Shown here: positions 6,466-14,190 of the stretch, in pieces | Numbering within the stretch: the stretch's first letter is position 1 | Layout of the letters: every line of letters begins with the position of its first letter | Source of the DNA: Spirochaetia bacterium | GTDB taxonomy: Bacteria > Spirochaetota > Spirochaetia > Treponematales > Treponemataceae | Assembly (NCBI GenBank): GCA_900769975.1 | Contig: CAAGIR010000022.1 | Coordinates: 1 to 14,332 of the forward strand | Length of the DNA stretch: 14,332 nt | Direction of reading: 5' to 3' | Position numbers and translations under genes: made by a program | The notes under the pieces: model-generated | Told to the model about the DNA's origin: nothing | Database searches by the model: none | What the model saw: only the letters and a program-made list of their open reading frames with translations

Positions 6466-7911
6466 TTATTCTGTGTCCTGCTGTAAGGCAGAATTTTCAT
6501 TTGCATTTATGGCGGCGTCTACAATCTGAGCTGTTGTGGGAATTGATAACGCTGGTGTTTCAATGTATTCTTCCTGAGGAATGTCTATCCCTGTTAATTC
6601 TGACAGTTTATCAAGCATCTGTTTTATAGAAGATGGCTCATATTCTTCCTGTATTAAAAATTCTTCTATCTGCTGATGTTTATCTATGGCTTCATCAATG
6701 GTGATTGATTTTCCTTTTTCATATATTCCAGATGTAATCATCGTTTCATTTTCCTGATACGTTGCCATCCATGTGCGGACTTTTCCCACCGCTTTACGGG
6801 TTTCTGCTCCACTCACCCTTTTAGAAAGACGTGATATAGACTGCAGAATATCAATTGCAGGATAATGATAAGCCTGTGCAAGTTTTCTGTTTAAGACAAT
6901 ATGACCGTCCAAAGTACCACGAACTTTATCTGTAATCGGTTCATTCAAGTCATCGCCATCAACAAGAACTGTATAAAAAGCAGTAATCGTTCCTTTTTTG
7001 TTTGTACCTGTTCTTTCAAGGAGTTTCGGAATCATATCAAAAACACTAGGCGGATATCCTTTTTGTGCAGGAGGCTCACCATTTGCAAGTCCTATTTCAC
7101 GCTGGGCATGTGCAAAACGTGTAACAGAATCCATCATCATCATTACGTCTTTTCCCTGATCCCTGAAATATTCAGCAACCGCCGTACAAACCTGGGCTGC
7201 ACGTAATCGGCAAATAGAAGGTTCATCACTTGTCGCAACAACAAGAACAGAACGTTTCATTCCTTCTTCACCCAAATCACGTCGGACAAAATCTAAAACT
7301 TCGCGTCCTCGTTCACCAATCAAACCTATAACATTTATATCAGCATCCGTATTTCTAGCAATAATACTGAGCAAAGTTGATTTTCCTACACCAGAACCTG
7401 CAAAAATACCAAGTCGCTGACCTTTACCGACAGTAAGCATTGAATCTATTGCACGAACACCAGTTGTAATTCGTCTGTTAATGTCTGTCCTTTCATTTGG
7501 AGAAGGTGGATTTGCAACCGCAGGATAATATGTTTCTGGAATTATTTCACCTTTATCATCACATGGCTGACCGATTGCGTTTATCATTCTGCCTAAAAGA
7601 TTTTTTCCCACAGGAACCATGAGCGTTCTTCCAGTTCCTACAACTTCAAGCCCAACTTCTATTCCTTTTGTATCTCCAAACGGTGCAAGTTTTACTTTTT
7701 TTCCATCCAAACCTACAACTTCTGCATTTAATAAAGTTCCATCTTCAAGTTTTATTGTACATATTTCACCGATTACTGAACGAGGTCCTTCACTTTCCAC
7801 TTCAAGACCACGAACTGCCGTAACACGACCTGTGTACAAAATAGTTTCTGTATCTGCAACTTTTTCAAGATATTTTGTAAAATTAAATTCGCCTGTATAA
7901 GATGATTTCAT
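6466..7911 (-). CDS. fliI: Flagellum-specific export ATPase FliI
   Basis: A 481-residue homologue of the F1 ATPase beta subunit that energises export of flagellar rod, hook and filament proteins. Visible motifs are Walker A AGSGVGKST at 171-179, GERGREV at 199-205, Walker B VMMMMDSVTRFAHAQRE at 256-272, the substrate segment YPPSVFDMIPKLLERTG (286-302), DGHIVLNRKLA (335-345) and YPAIDILQSISRL (350-362). It is somewhat longer than E. coli FliI (457), mainly through an acidic, Gln-rich C-terminal tail after about 440. GAGG five bases before the ATG supports the start. It lies between fliH, its regulator, and fliJ, its central stalk, matching the export ATPase complex. Confidence 0.96.
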   Translation of the reverse strand: MKSSYTGEFNFTKYLEKVADTETILYTGRVTAVRGLEVESEGPRSVIGEICTIKLEDGTLLNAEVVGLDGKKVKLAPFGDTKGIEVGLEVVGTGRTLMVPVGKNLLGRMINAIGQPCDDKGEIIPETYYPAVANPPSPNERTDINRRITTGVRAIDSMLTVGKGQRLGIFAGSGVGKSTLLSIIARNTDADINVIGLIGERGREVLDFVRRDLGEEGMKRSVLVVATSDEPSICRLRAAQVCTAVAEYFRDQGKDVMMMMDSVTRFAHAQREIGLANGEPPAQKGYPPSVFDMIPKLLERTGTNKKGTITAFYTVLVDGDDLNEPITDKVRGTLDGHIVLNRKLAQAYHYPAIDILQSISRLSKRVSGAETRKAVGKVRTWMATYQENETMITSGIYEKGKSITIDEAIDKHQQIEEFLIQEEYEPSSIKQMLDKLSELTGIDIPQEEYIETPALSIPTTAQIVDAAINANENSALQQDTE

Positions 7912-7976
7912 TTATGCCTCTAAACTTCTTTGCAAAACAATTAAACCTTAAATAACACAACAGACTGACTGGCAGA

Positions 7977-8909
7977 CTATTCTTCCGAAGTTAATGAATC
8001 AGTTCGCTTGATGCTTTTTAGCGGAGAAACTTCAAGAATTTTGTTTTCCAGTTCTGTAAGCTGACTTGAAATTCTTGCATCAATTGCACCAAAATCAGTT
8101 TCAACTATTACACCGCCCTTTTCTACAGAAGAATCTTCAAGAATATTAATTCCTTCTATATTTTCAACGTGGTCTATAAATTCCTGTGTATGCGAAGATG
8201 TAAGTTTCAAATCTTCAAGATTTACACGCAAAGTAACTTTTCCCCTTGTTTTAACTTTTTTAAGTGCCGCAAGAGTATTTGCCATAATTACATTTTTTTG
8301 ATTTTCAGACAAAATTTTAATAACTTTTCGTGCCATCAAAATAACAAGTTCAACAATCTGACTTTCCGTATCCTGTAAAATTTCTTCTCGACGCTGCATT
8401 ACTGCTTCAAGAATTTTGTGCATTCTGTCAATAAGCCTGTTTACTTCTGAATCGCCTTTTTCAAATCCGTCTGCCATACCATTATCAAAACCTTTTTGGT
8501 AAGCTTCTGATTCTACTTTTTCTTTTTGAGTTTGAGCATCCTGCAAAATTAATGCGGCCTGATTTTTTGCATCCTGAATAATCTGTTCTGCCTGTTTTTC
8601 GGCCTCTGCTTTTATAATGGAGGCAGAATCAGTCTGTCTTTTTACTTCTGCAAATGCGGCATCTTCGGCTTTTTTTATGATTTCATCTGCTTCAGACTGT
8701 GCCTGAATGAACATCTGTTTCTTTTCTGTTTCCCAGTTTTTTTTAAATTCTTCTGCTTCGCGACGTAAATCATCTGCAGTAGGACCTTCGTAAACTTCTT
8801 CTACGATTTCTGGTTCTTCAACGACTGGAGAATAATCTTTAAAAAGAGGAAGCATTACCTTATCTTTGACAACTTTTGCTTCACCAGGGCGAAAAACTGT
8901 TTTTCCCAT
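7977..8909 (-). CDS. fliH: Flagellar assembly protein FliH
   Basis: A 310-residue protein, longer than enterobacterial FliH (about 235). FliH dimers bind FliI, restrain its ATPase and tether it to the C-ring. The N-terminus MGKTVFRPGEAKVVKD resembles spirochaetal FliH. Residues ~45-136 form a long Ala/Glu/Lys/Gln coiled coil. The GxxxG repeat expected of FliH is clear at Gly140, Gly144, Gly148 and Gly152. The C-terminal domain ends with GGVIVETDFGAIDARISSQL (265-284), the conserved FliH/YscL signature. AGGA seven bases before the ATG supports the start. A 65 bp gap to fliI shows no evident promoter or terminator. Confidence 0.93.
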   Translation of the reverse strand: MGKTVFRPGEAKVVKDKVMLPLFKDYSPVVEEPEIVEEVYEGPTADDLRREAEEFKKNWETEKKQMFIQAQSEADEIIKKAEDAAFAEVKRQTDSASIIKAEAEKQAEQIIQDAKNQAALILQDAQTQKEKVESEAYQKGFDNGMADGFEKGDSEVNRLIDRMHKILEAVMQRREEILQDTESQIVELVILMARKVIKILSENQKNVIMANTLAALKKVKTRGKVTLRVNLEDLKLTSSHTQEFIDHVENIEGINILEDSSVEKGGVIVETDFGAIDARISSQLTELENKILEVSPLKSIKRTDSLTSEE

Positions 8910-8939
8910 ATTAAATCCTCATACAAAACTCAAAAAAGT

Positions 8940-10046
8940 TTAAGAAACAAGTTCATCTTCACCAGAACGGGCAATTACAATTTCACCAACTTCTTCAAGA
9001 TGACGAATCATTGATACAATTTTCTGCTGAGATTCTTCAACGTCTTTCAAACGTACAGGTCCCATAAATTCCATATCATCTTTAAGCATTGCCGCTGCAC
9101 GTTTTGACATATTTCTAAAGATTTTGTCCTGTACATCGCTGTCAACCGATTTCAACGCTTTTGCAAGTTCCGACTGGTCTACATCGCGCAAAACTTTCTG
9201 GATGGCACGATCGTCGAGCATGACAATATCTTCGAACACGAACATTCGCTTTTTGATTTCTTCTGCCAAATCTGGATCATCTTCTTCAAGAGATTCAATA
9301 ATTGCTTTTTCAGAAGAACGGTCAACCTGATTCAAAATTTCAACAATTGCTTCAACACCACCCGCAGCAGTGTAGTCTTCACTAGAAAGAGTAGAAAGTT
9401 TCTTTTCCAAAACTCGTTCGACTTCACGCAAAACATCAGGAGAAGTTCGATCCATTGTTGCAAGACGTTTAGAAACTTCTGCCTGCATTTCTTCTGGAAG
9501 ATTCTGCAAAATAACAGCAGCTTTTCCCGGCTCAAGATACGCTAGAATCAAGGCAATTGTCTGAGGATATTCCTGTTGAATAAAGTTTAACAAATGTGCA
9601 GGATCAGTTCTTCGGATAAAATCAAATGGACGAACTTGAAGACTTGATGTTAATCTGTTGATAATATCGATAGCTTTTTGTGAACCAAGCGATTTTTCCA
9701 AAAGTTCACGAGCATAGTCAATACCACCAGTAGTGATAAAGTTCTGTGCATTCATGAGTTCCTGGAATTCTTCAAGGACAGCATCTTTAAATTCAGGATT
9801 AACCTTTTCCTGTCGCGCAATTTCAAAAGTTAATGTTTCAACTTCATCTTCACGTAAATGTTTCATAATTTCTGCCGAAACATCAGGACCAAGAGAAATA
9901 AGGAATATGGCAGCTTTCTGGCGTCCTGTTAAACTTTTATAATCTTTAGAATTATTTTTTTTGTTACTGGAACCTGCTGGTTTTAACTGTCCAGGCTTTG
10001 GCACAGGCTTAGGATTTGATTTAGGTGTTTCGCTTTCATCTGCCAT
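8940..10046 (-). CDS. fliG: Flagellar motor switch protein FliG
   Basis: A 368-residue rotor protein joining the MS ring (FliF) to FliM and interacting with the stator. Spirochaetes usually carry two FliG proteins; by location next to fliF this is probably the motor-competent one, called FliG2. Core features are GRQKAAIFLISLGPDVSAEIM (41-61), the central motif EYPQTIALILAYLEP (159-173) and the C-terminal torque region LDDRAIQKVLRDVD (277-290), with MGPVRLKDVEESQQKI at 328-343. The usual EHPQ motif reads EYPQ here. A Pro/Lys/Asn-rich extension of about 38 residues precedes the conserved core, explaining the length over E. coli (331). Its Shine-Dalgarno GGAGGAA is read as codons at the end of fliF, with one base between genes. 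Confidence 0.96.
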   Translation of the reverse strand: MADESETPKSNPKPVPKPGQLKPAGSSNKKNNSKDYKSLTGRQKAAIFLISLGPDVSAEIMKHLREDEVETLTFEIARQEKVNPEFKDAVLEEFQELMNAQNFITTGGIDYARELLEKSLGSQKAIDIINRLTSSLQVRPFDFIRRTDPAHLLNFIQQEYPQTIALILAYLEPGKAAVILQNLPEEMQAEVSKRLATMDRTSPDVLREVERVLEKKLSTLSSEDYTAAGGVEAIVEILNQVDRSSEKAIIESLEEDDPDLAEEIKKRMFVFEDIVMLDDRAIQKVLRDVDQSELAKALKSVDSDVQDKIFRNMSKRAAAMLKDDMEFMGPVRLKDVEESQQKIVSMIRHLEEVGEIVIARSGEDELVS

Positions 10047-10047
10047 A

Positions 10048-11751
10048 TTATTCCTCCATCAACCAAGTTCTTATGAGCATTGCAACATCTTCTGGATGTT
10101 CTTTTGCCATTGCAATTGCATTTTCTTGAAGTTCCATTCGCCTTGTTTCTTCAACAGACATTGTAACTTCCATACTGTCTTCTTTTGCATCCCAAAGTGC
10201 ACGTTCTCGCGCAGCCTGCTGTTCGGCAAGAAGTCTTGCTTCCCTTTCGCGCCTACGTCGTTCAAGTTCACGACTGATAATTCTGAACAGAATAAAGCTG
10301 ATAAGCACAACAGCAATTGCAATTAAAATCATTAAGATAGTTCGTTTTCTTTGAAGTGCTGCAAAATATGCTTCATCTTCATGCAAAAACTCTTCGTCAC
10401 GATCATAAGCAATATTGGTAACTGCCACTTGATCACCACGGTTTCTATCATATCCCATTGCCGCTTTTATACTTTTTTCTGCTTCTGCCATATCTTCGGC
10501 TGATACAGGTGTATATTCACGTTTTATTGTTCCATTTTCAATAATAATGTTTCCTTCATTATCTTTTACTTTACGCCATTTTCCGTCAAGGTTTACAGAT
10601 ACAGAGATTTTGTCTGGCTTAGGAGAAGAAATTTCTTGTATATCTGTTCTGTTTTGAACGTGATTAATTGTTGTACCTGTTTCGGTAGAGCTTCCTATAA
10701 CATTTGACATATCGCTGTATACAGGCGGTGTCTGACCTTCCACGCCGGCAGGTCCTTCTGGATTATAACCTGTTCCCTGCCACTCTTTTGTTACAGTTTG
10801 GGTTGAAACAGGAAGCGTGTCCCTATATTCAGAATCATCATAAGGAGTGTCTGGATTATCGGCTTTTATTTCAATTGGTTTGTAAACAGTTGACTGACTT
10901 TGGCGCTGTGACATATCCATTTCAACTGCAACAACCATATCACGACAACGGTCTTCTGTAAAAGTTTTCTGTAAAGCCTTTAAGATTTTTGCACGTATTT
11001 CTACTTCAAGCTGACGGATTAATTTTTGCTGTTTTTTAACATTGTCAATTCTATCGCTTTCTGCCATTCCTTCAAAATCATTAATTTGATTTCCGTCTTC
11101 ATCTGCAATGATAAGATTTTCTGCTTTCAAACCTTCTACAGCAGACAAAATAAGGTCCTGTATTCCTTTAATTCGTTTTTTATTTGTATATAAATCACTG
11201 TTTGCCGTAACCATAAGAATTACGCTTGCAGTAACAGGATTTTGATCTTCCTGGAAAAGTTTATCTTCTGGTGAAACAATCGTAACGTTTGCCATTCTGA
11301 TATCAGGGATTGTTTCGATGTGTTGTTTTAACTGCTTTTGAATAGCCTGTAATTTTTTTACTTTAACATCTTCATCTGTCGTAAAAATATCTCTGTCAAA
11401 AATTCCTGCAAAAGGGTCAATATTTGAAGGAAGCAATCCCTCTGTGCTTAATATTGTTCTCAACTTTCTGGCAGTATTTTCATTATCCACATAAATGTAA
11501 CCGTTTGCATCAGCATTTACCGTAATATTTTCCTGAGAAATTCTATCTAAAATTTCATTAAGCCTTGTCTGATCTGTAATTGCCGTATTTAAAATTCTAT
11601 ACTGTGCAGGTTTAGAAGATATGCGGGCTGTTAAAACGATAGCGAAAATTGTAATTATAATAATGCCAAATACAATGACTTTTTGGATTGGTTTCCACTT
11701 CGCCCATAAATTTTTTAACGAAGCAAAAACTTTTTTAAGCCATTCGTTCAT
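10048..11751 (-). CDS. fliF: Flagellar MS-ring protein FliF
   Basis: A 567-residue inner-membrane protein forming the MS ring and the platform for export gate and rotor. Two transmembrane helices (24-43 and 471-489) bracket a large periplasmic region with the ring-building motifs, including an AGIFDRDIFTTDED segment (115-128) and NVTIVSPEDKLF (155-166). A low-complexity Pro/Gly/Thr/Ser stretch at 295-365 forms the usual insertion. After the second membrane helix comes a basic Arg-rich run (494-506). The cytoplasmic tail ends in EHPEDVAMLIRTWLMEE (551-567), the expected FliG-binding helix. A strong GGGAGGGG at 11756-11763 precedes the ATG. A sigma70-like promoter just upstream may raise its expression over the rod genes. 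Confidence 0.97.
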   Translation of the reverse strand: MNEWLKKVFASLKNLWAKWKPIQKVIVFGIIIITIFAIVLTARISSKPAQYRILNTAITDQTRLNEILDRISQENITVNADANGYIYVDNENTARKLRTILSTEGLLPSNIDPFAGIFDRDIFTTDEDVKVKKLQAIQKQLKQHIETIPDIRMANVTIVSPEDKLFQEDQNPVTASVILMVTANSDLYTNKKRIKGIQDLILSAVEGLKAENLIIADEDGNQINDFEGMAESDRIDNVKKQQKLIRQLEVEIRAKILKALQKTFTEDRCRDMVVAVEMDMSQRQSQSTVYKPIEIKADNPDTPYDDSEYRDTLPVSTQTVTKEWQGTGYNPEGPAGVEGQTPPVYSDMSNVIGSSTETGTTINHVQNRTDIQEISSPKPDKISVSVNLDGKWRKVKDNEGNIIIENGTIKREYTPVSAEDMAEAEKSIKAAMGYDRNRGDQVAVTNIAYDRDEEFLHEDEAYFAALQRKRTILMILIAIAVVLISFILFRIISRELERRRREREARLLAEQQAARERALWDAKEDSMEVTMSVEETRRMELQENAIAMAKEHPEDVAMLIRTWLMEE

Positions 11752-11801
11752 CTGACCCCTCCCGAGAACGAATTTTTAAAAAATTTCTGGAAATTTGATT
11801 A

Positions 11802-11830
11802 ATTATAACATAAAAAAGAAAATTTGACAA
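11802..11830 (-). promoter_or_regulatory. Internal sigma70-type promoter before fliF
   Basis: On the minus strand TTGTCA (11825-11830) and a perfect TATAAT (11802-11807) are exactly 17 bp apart. A transcript would start near 11795, giving a leader of about 45 bases ahead of fliF. It sits in the longest gap within the flagellar block (166 bp). Confidence 0.65.
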
Positions 11831-11877
11831 TTAAAAAGTAAAGGACTAGTAAAAAAACTTAAAATTTTTGTAGTACT

Positions 11878-11900
11878 TTTACGAAAAGAGTTAGCGTAAA
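11878..11900 (-). other. Small hairpin after fliE
   Basis: TTTACG at 11878-11883 pairs with CGTAAA at 11895-11900 around an 11-base loop, 17 bases past the fliE stop. An A/T-only stretch follows but no immediate T-run. It could partly end transcripts or protect 3' ends; evidence is weak. Confidence 0.2.
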
Positions 11901-11917
11901 TTCATGCAATTTCTAAA

Positions 11918-12316
11918 CTATCTTGTAGTTGTAATTTCGTTCCAACCGCTTACAAGTCTGTCAATAACTGTCTGTGCAAGATTTAAACTCATTCTTGCTT
12001 TTGACATGGCAATCGTTACATCGTGAACATCAACTTCATCCGGATTTGTAATGATTTTTTCCTGTAAAGCTGAAACTTCATTTTGCTGGGCATTTACAGT
12101 ATTCACTGCTTCCATCAGATAATCTGAAAATGATTTTTTTTGAACAGAAGAAATTCCTTGAATATCTGCTGCCTGTGTCTGACGAGAAATGCCTTTAACT
12201 GCCGAAACAGGATTAAAATCTGCCATTTTTATAGTTACAGGTTTAATTTTTGATGTACCGTAATGCTGAGAATCAGTTCTGTCCATTTGCAATGGTTGTA
12301 TTTCTGGTATTTTCAT
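11918..12316 (-). CDS. fliE: Flagellar basal-body protein FliE
   Basis: A 132-residue adaptor linking the MS ring to the rod, exported by the flagellar type III system. The C-terminal half carries the FliE signature: SFSDYLMEAVNTVNAQQNEV, then NPDEVDVHDVTIAMSKARMSLNLAQTVIDRLVSGWNEI split over the last 45 residues. The N-terminal half is polar and variable, with no Sec signal, as expected. An in-frame ATG at 12334 would add six residues (MFTGGR). The ATG at 12316 was preferred because AGGTGGA at 12320-12326 lies just before it, while the upstream ATG lacks any purine-rich site. The chosen start lies 34 bases after the flgC stop. Confidence 0.93.
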   Translation of the reverse strand: MKIPEIQPLQMDRTDSQHYGTSKIKPVTIKMADFNPVSAVKGISRQTQAADIQGISSVQKKSFSDYLMEAVNTVNAQQNEVSALQEKIITNPDEVDVHDVTIAMSKARMSLNLAQTVIDRLVSGWNEITTTR

Positions 12317-12350
12317 TCTTCCACCTGTAAACATTATATATTAATTCAGA

Positions 12351-12809
12351 TTATCGTGCAATGTCTAAGGCTGCTGTAAACATGTCTTTTGCACCGTCAA
12401 TTACTGTGGCATTTGCTTCGTACGCACGCGAGGCAGAAATTAAGTCTACCATTTCGTTTACGATATTTACATTCGGATATTCAACGTACCCTTTATTTGG
12501 ACCGCTTTTTATGGCATGTGGATGATCTGGATCGTAAACCATTCTTCCCTGCGAAGTATCTTTTGTAATTTCCAGAACCTTTACTCCTTTTCCAGGACCG
12601 TTATCTAAATCTTCAGGTACAAAAGGAGATCTCCATGTTGCACTTTTATCGGATATCGGACGCATAATTACTGTTGATTTTTTAAATGCTCCGCCTTCCT
12701 GTGTTCTTGTTGTAGATGCATTTGCGATATTGTTTGATATTACATCACTTCTTAATCTTTCTGCTGCCATTCCTGTTGATGCAATATTTATACTAGTAAA
12801 CATTCCCAT
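12351..12809 (-). CDS. flgC: Flagellar proximal rod protein FlgC
   Basis: A 152-residue rod protein, slightly longer than E. coli FlgC (134). It is exported through the flagellar apparatus and polymerises with FlgB, FlgF and FliE into the proximal rod. The N-terminal rod motif is clear: SINIASTGMAAERLRSDVIS, then NNIANASTTRT (27-37). The C-terminal family motif has GYVEYPNVNIVNEMVDLISA followed by SRAYEANATVIDGAKDMFTAALDIAR to the end. AGGA seven bases before the first ATG favours it over the in-frame ATG two codons later. It lies 28 bp from flgB and 34 bp from fliE in the same direction. Confidence 0.97.
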   Translation of the reverse strand: MGMFTSINIASTGMAAERLRSDVISNNIANASTTRTQEGGAFKKSTVIMRPISDKSATWRSPFVPEDLDNGPGKGVKVLEITKDTSQGRMVYDPDHPHAIKSGPNKGYVEYPNVNIVNEMVDLISASRAYEANATVIDGAKDMFTAALDIAR

Positions 12810-12837
12810 AATTATTTCCTACCTTAAACATACTTTG

Positions 12838-13254
12838 TTATTTTTTCATTGCAGTGTTGATTTGATCAAATTCAAAACTTGTAAGCTGGGTCAACATTCT
12901 GTATTGCATTTGAATCTGGAGAATTGCATTTGCTTCTGTTTCTGCATCAACATTGTTTCCATTAGCTTTTGCGTTTGAAGTATAATCGACTACCCTACGA
13001 GGTTCTACATCACGATAATCATAAGGAACATTAATCTGGATATGTCTGTCGTCTGTAGTGGTAAGTTTAAATCCTGTCTTTGCTTTTTCTTCTGATTCAA
13101 AAGCACGTTTCAATTCGCTTTCAAAATTTACTGTGGAACGTTTAAAATTCGGAACCTCGCTGTTTGCAAGATTATTTGCACTTACCTGATAGCGAAGTGA
13201 AGTTACATCCATTTCGCGCTGTAATAAATCAATAGAACGTGTAAAGCTATTCAT
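12838..13254 (-). CDS. flgB: Flagellar proximal rod protein FlgB
   Basis: A 138-residue rod subunit, the usual FlgB length, exported without a cleaved signal and assembled at the base of the periplasmic rod. The N-terminus carries the conserved rod helix and loop, with ANNLANSEVPNFKRSTVNFE at 26-45. The C-terminus has NVDAETEANAILQIQMQYRM followed by LTQLTSFEFDQINTAMKK, also family-typical. AGGAG six bases before the ATG supports the start. It is the first gene of the flagellar block. The upstream gap holds a sigma28-like promoter candidate and is shared with the divergent hydrolase gene. Confidence 0.96.
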   Translation of the reverse strand: MNSFTRSIDLLQREMDVTSLRYQVSANNLANSEVPNFKRSTVNFESELKRAFESEEKAKTGFKLTTTDDRHIQINVPYDYRDVEPRRVVDYTSNAKANGNNVDAETEANAILQIQMQYRMLTQLTSFEFDQINTAMKK

Positions 13255-13324
13255 TTCTTACTCCTGTCAGTGTCGTTAGCCTTAAAGTTAACGCAATCAA
13301 AAACATTAATTTACATCTATTTTA

Positions 13325-13351
13325 TTTTCGGGATTTTTTTTAAAACATTTA
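13325..13351 (-). promoter_or_regulatory. Sigma28-like promoter candidate for the flgB operon
   Basis: On the minus strand TAAATGTT (13344-13351) and CCCGAAAA (13325-13332) are separated by 11 bp. Against the enterobacterial FliA consensus TAAAGTTT-N11-GCCGATAA this matches 6 of 8 in each box. Transcription would begin about 60 bases before flgB. A poorer sigma70 alternative, TTGAAA (13360-13365) with TAAAAA (13337-13342), overlaps it. The region is A/T-rich, so chance matches are a real concern. Confidence 0.35.
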
Positions 13352-13376
13352 GACTTTTTTTTCAATATAAGATAAT
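13348..13376 (+). promoter_or_regulatory. Promoter for a leaderless hydrolase mRNA
   Basis: TTTAGA at 13348-13353 and GATAAT at 13371-13376 lie 17 bp apart. The expected start site (13382-13384) is at or just before the ATG at 13385, and no Shine-Dalgarno precedes that ATG. The -35 box overlaps the flgB promoter candidate on the other strand. Confidence 0.4.
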
Positions 13377-13384
13377 ATGACGTT

Positions 13385-14104
13385 ATGCCTTTAATCACTT
13401 TATCTGAACAAATCAGTTTTATTCCTGCGACGAGAAAGCCTTTTTCCTGCGACGTTGTTTTTATTAATGGCAAGAAAAATAAATGGATTTTCGACTGCGG
13501 CACTACAGAAGAAATTGCAAAGCAAATTAATGCCATTCATAGTCAAAAAGAAATTCAAAAAAAACTTCAGAATGAAACACAATTACAGCCTTTTGATGTA
13601 AATATTGTTATTTCTCATTTTCATCCTGATCATATATTAAACCTTGCAAAAATATCTTATGACAACCTTTATGTTTCAAAATATACAAAAAGATATACTT
13701 TCAGAGGAACAGTTGTAGATTCTCCATTTTTTGCTGATGATTTTCTTGCAGATTCAGAGGAAAACGAAAAAAACAGAATCAAAATTTATAATTTACCGTC
13801 AAGTCATGCAAAAGGTTCTTTGTGTCTGAGTGCAGGTGACTACACTTTTATGGGAGACGGTACTTATGCCAAAGAACTTATAGGCAATCATTATTATAAT
13901 GCACAACTTTTAAAAGAAATGATAGACTTTATGGAAACTCTTGATACAAAATATTTCTGTCTGAGTCATGATAAAAATTTTGTACAGAACAAGAATACTG
14001 TAATTGAACTTTATAAAGATTTATATAGAAGAAAAAAGGATAATAATCCAAAAATAAGTGTAGAAGATTTTTTTAATGCAGACGGAAGCGTAAAAGAACA
14101 ATAA
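13385..14104 (+). CDS. Metallo-beta-lactamase-fold hydrolase
   Basis: A 239-residue cytoplasmic protein with a complete binuclear metal site of the glyoxalase II/MBL type: HFHPDH at 78-83 (His78, His80, Asp82, His83), then His141, Asp158 in FMGDGTY and His195 in LSHDKNF. The metal-binding residues expected for an active hydrolase are therefore present. The substrate cannot be named. There is no signal peptide. The N-terminus MPLITLSEQISFIP matches the first strand of the fold, supporting the ATG at 13385, yet no ribosome-binding site is visible and the mRNA may be leaderless. It is divergent from flgB; whether it has any role in motility is unknown. Charged low-complexity runs at 121-131 and 214-220 are unremarkable. 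Confidence 0.85.
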   Translation: MPLITLSEQISFIPATRKPFSCDVVFINGKKNKWIFDCGTTEEIAKQINAIHSQKEIQKKLQNETQLQPFDVNIVISHFHPDHILNLAKISYDNLYVSKYTKRYTFRGTVVDSPFFADDFLADSEENEKNRIKIYNLPSSHAKGSLCLSAGDYTFMGDGTYAKELIGNHYYNAQLLKEMIDFMETLDTKYFCLSHDKNFVQNKNTVIELYKDLYRRKKDNNPKISVEDFFNADGSVKEQ

Positions 14105-14135
14105 AATAATTACACACAGGGAAACAATTCGATGT

Positions 14136-14183
14136 AGAAACTCTAAGTTAAATCAAATGGCGTAATTTCAGCCATTTGATTTA
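14136..14183 (-). repeat. Dispersed hairpin repeat, copy B
   Basis: The inverted counterpart of 1041-1088, matching its reverse complement at 45 of 48 bases. The 13 bp stem (14149-14161 with 14171-14183) is perfect and can extend by a T-A pair at 14148/14184. It lies between two converging genes, 8 bases before the stop codon of the minus-strand gene, a position suiting a bidirectional terminator or 3' end stabiliser. Confidence 0.75.
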
Positions 14184-14190
14184 ATAATTA

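Noticed and set aside
6254..6629. Overlapping + strand frames opposite fliJ and fliI
   Set aside because: They are antisense to well-supported flagellar genes and have no ribosome-binding site or known domain.
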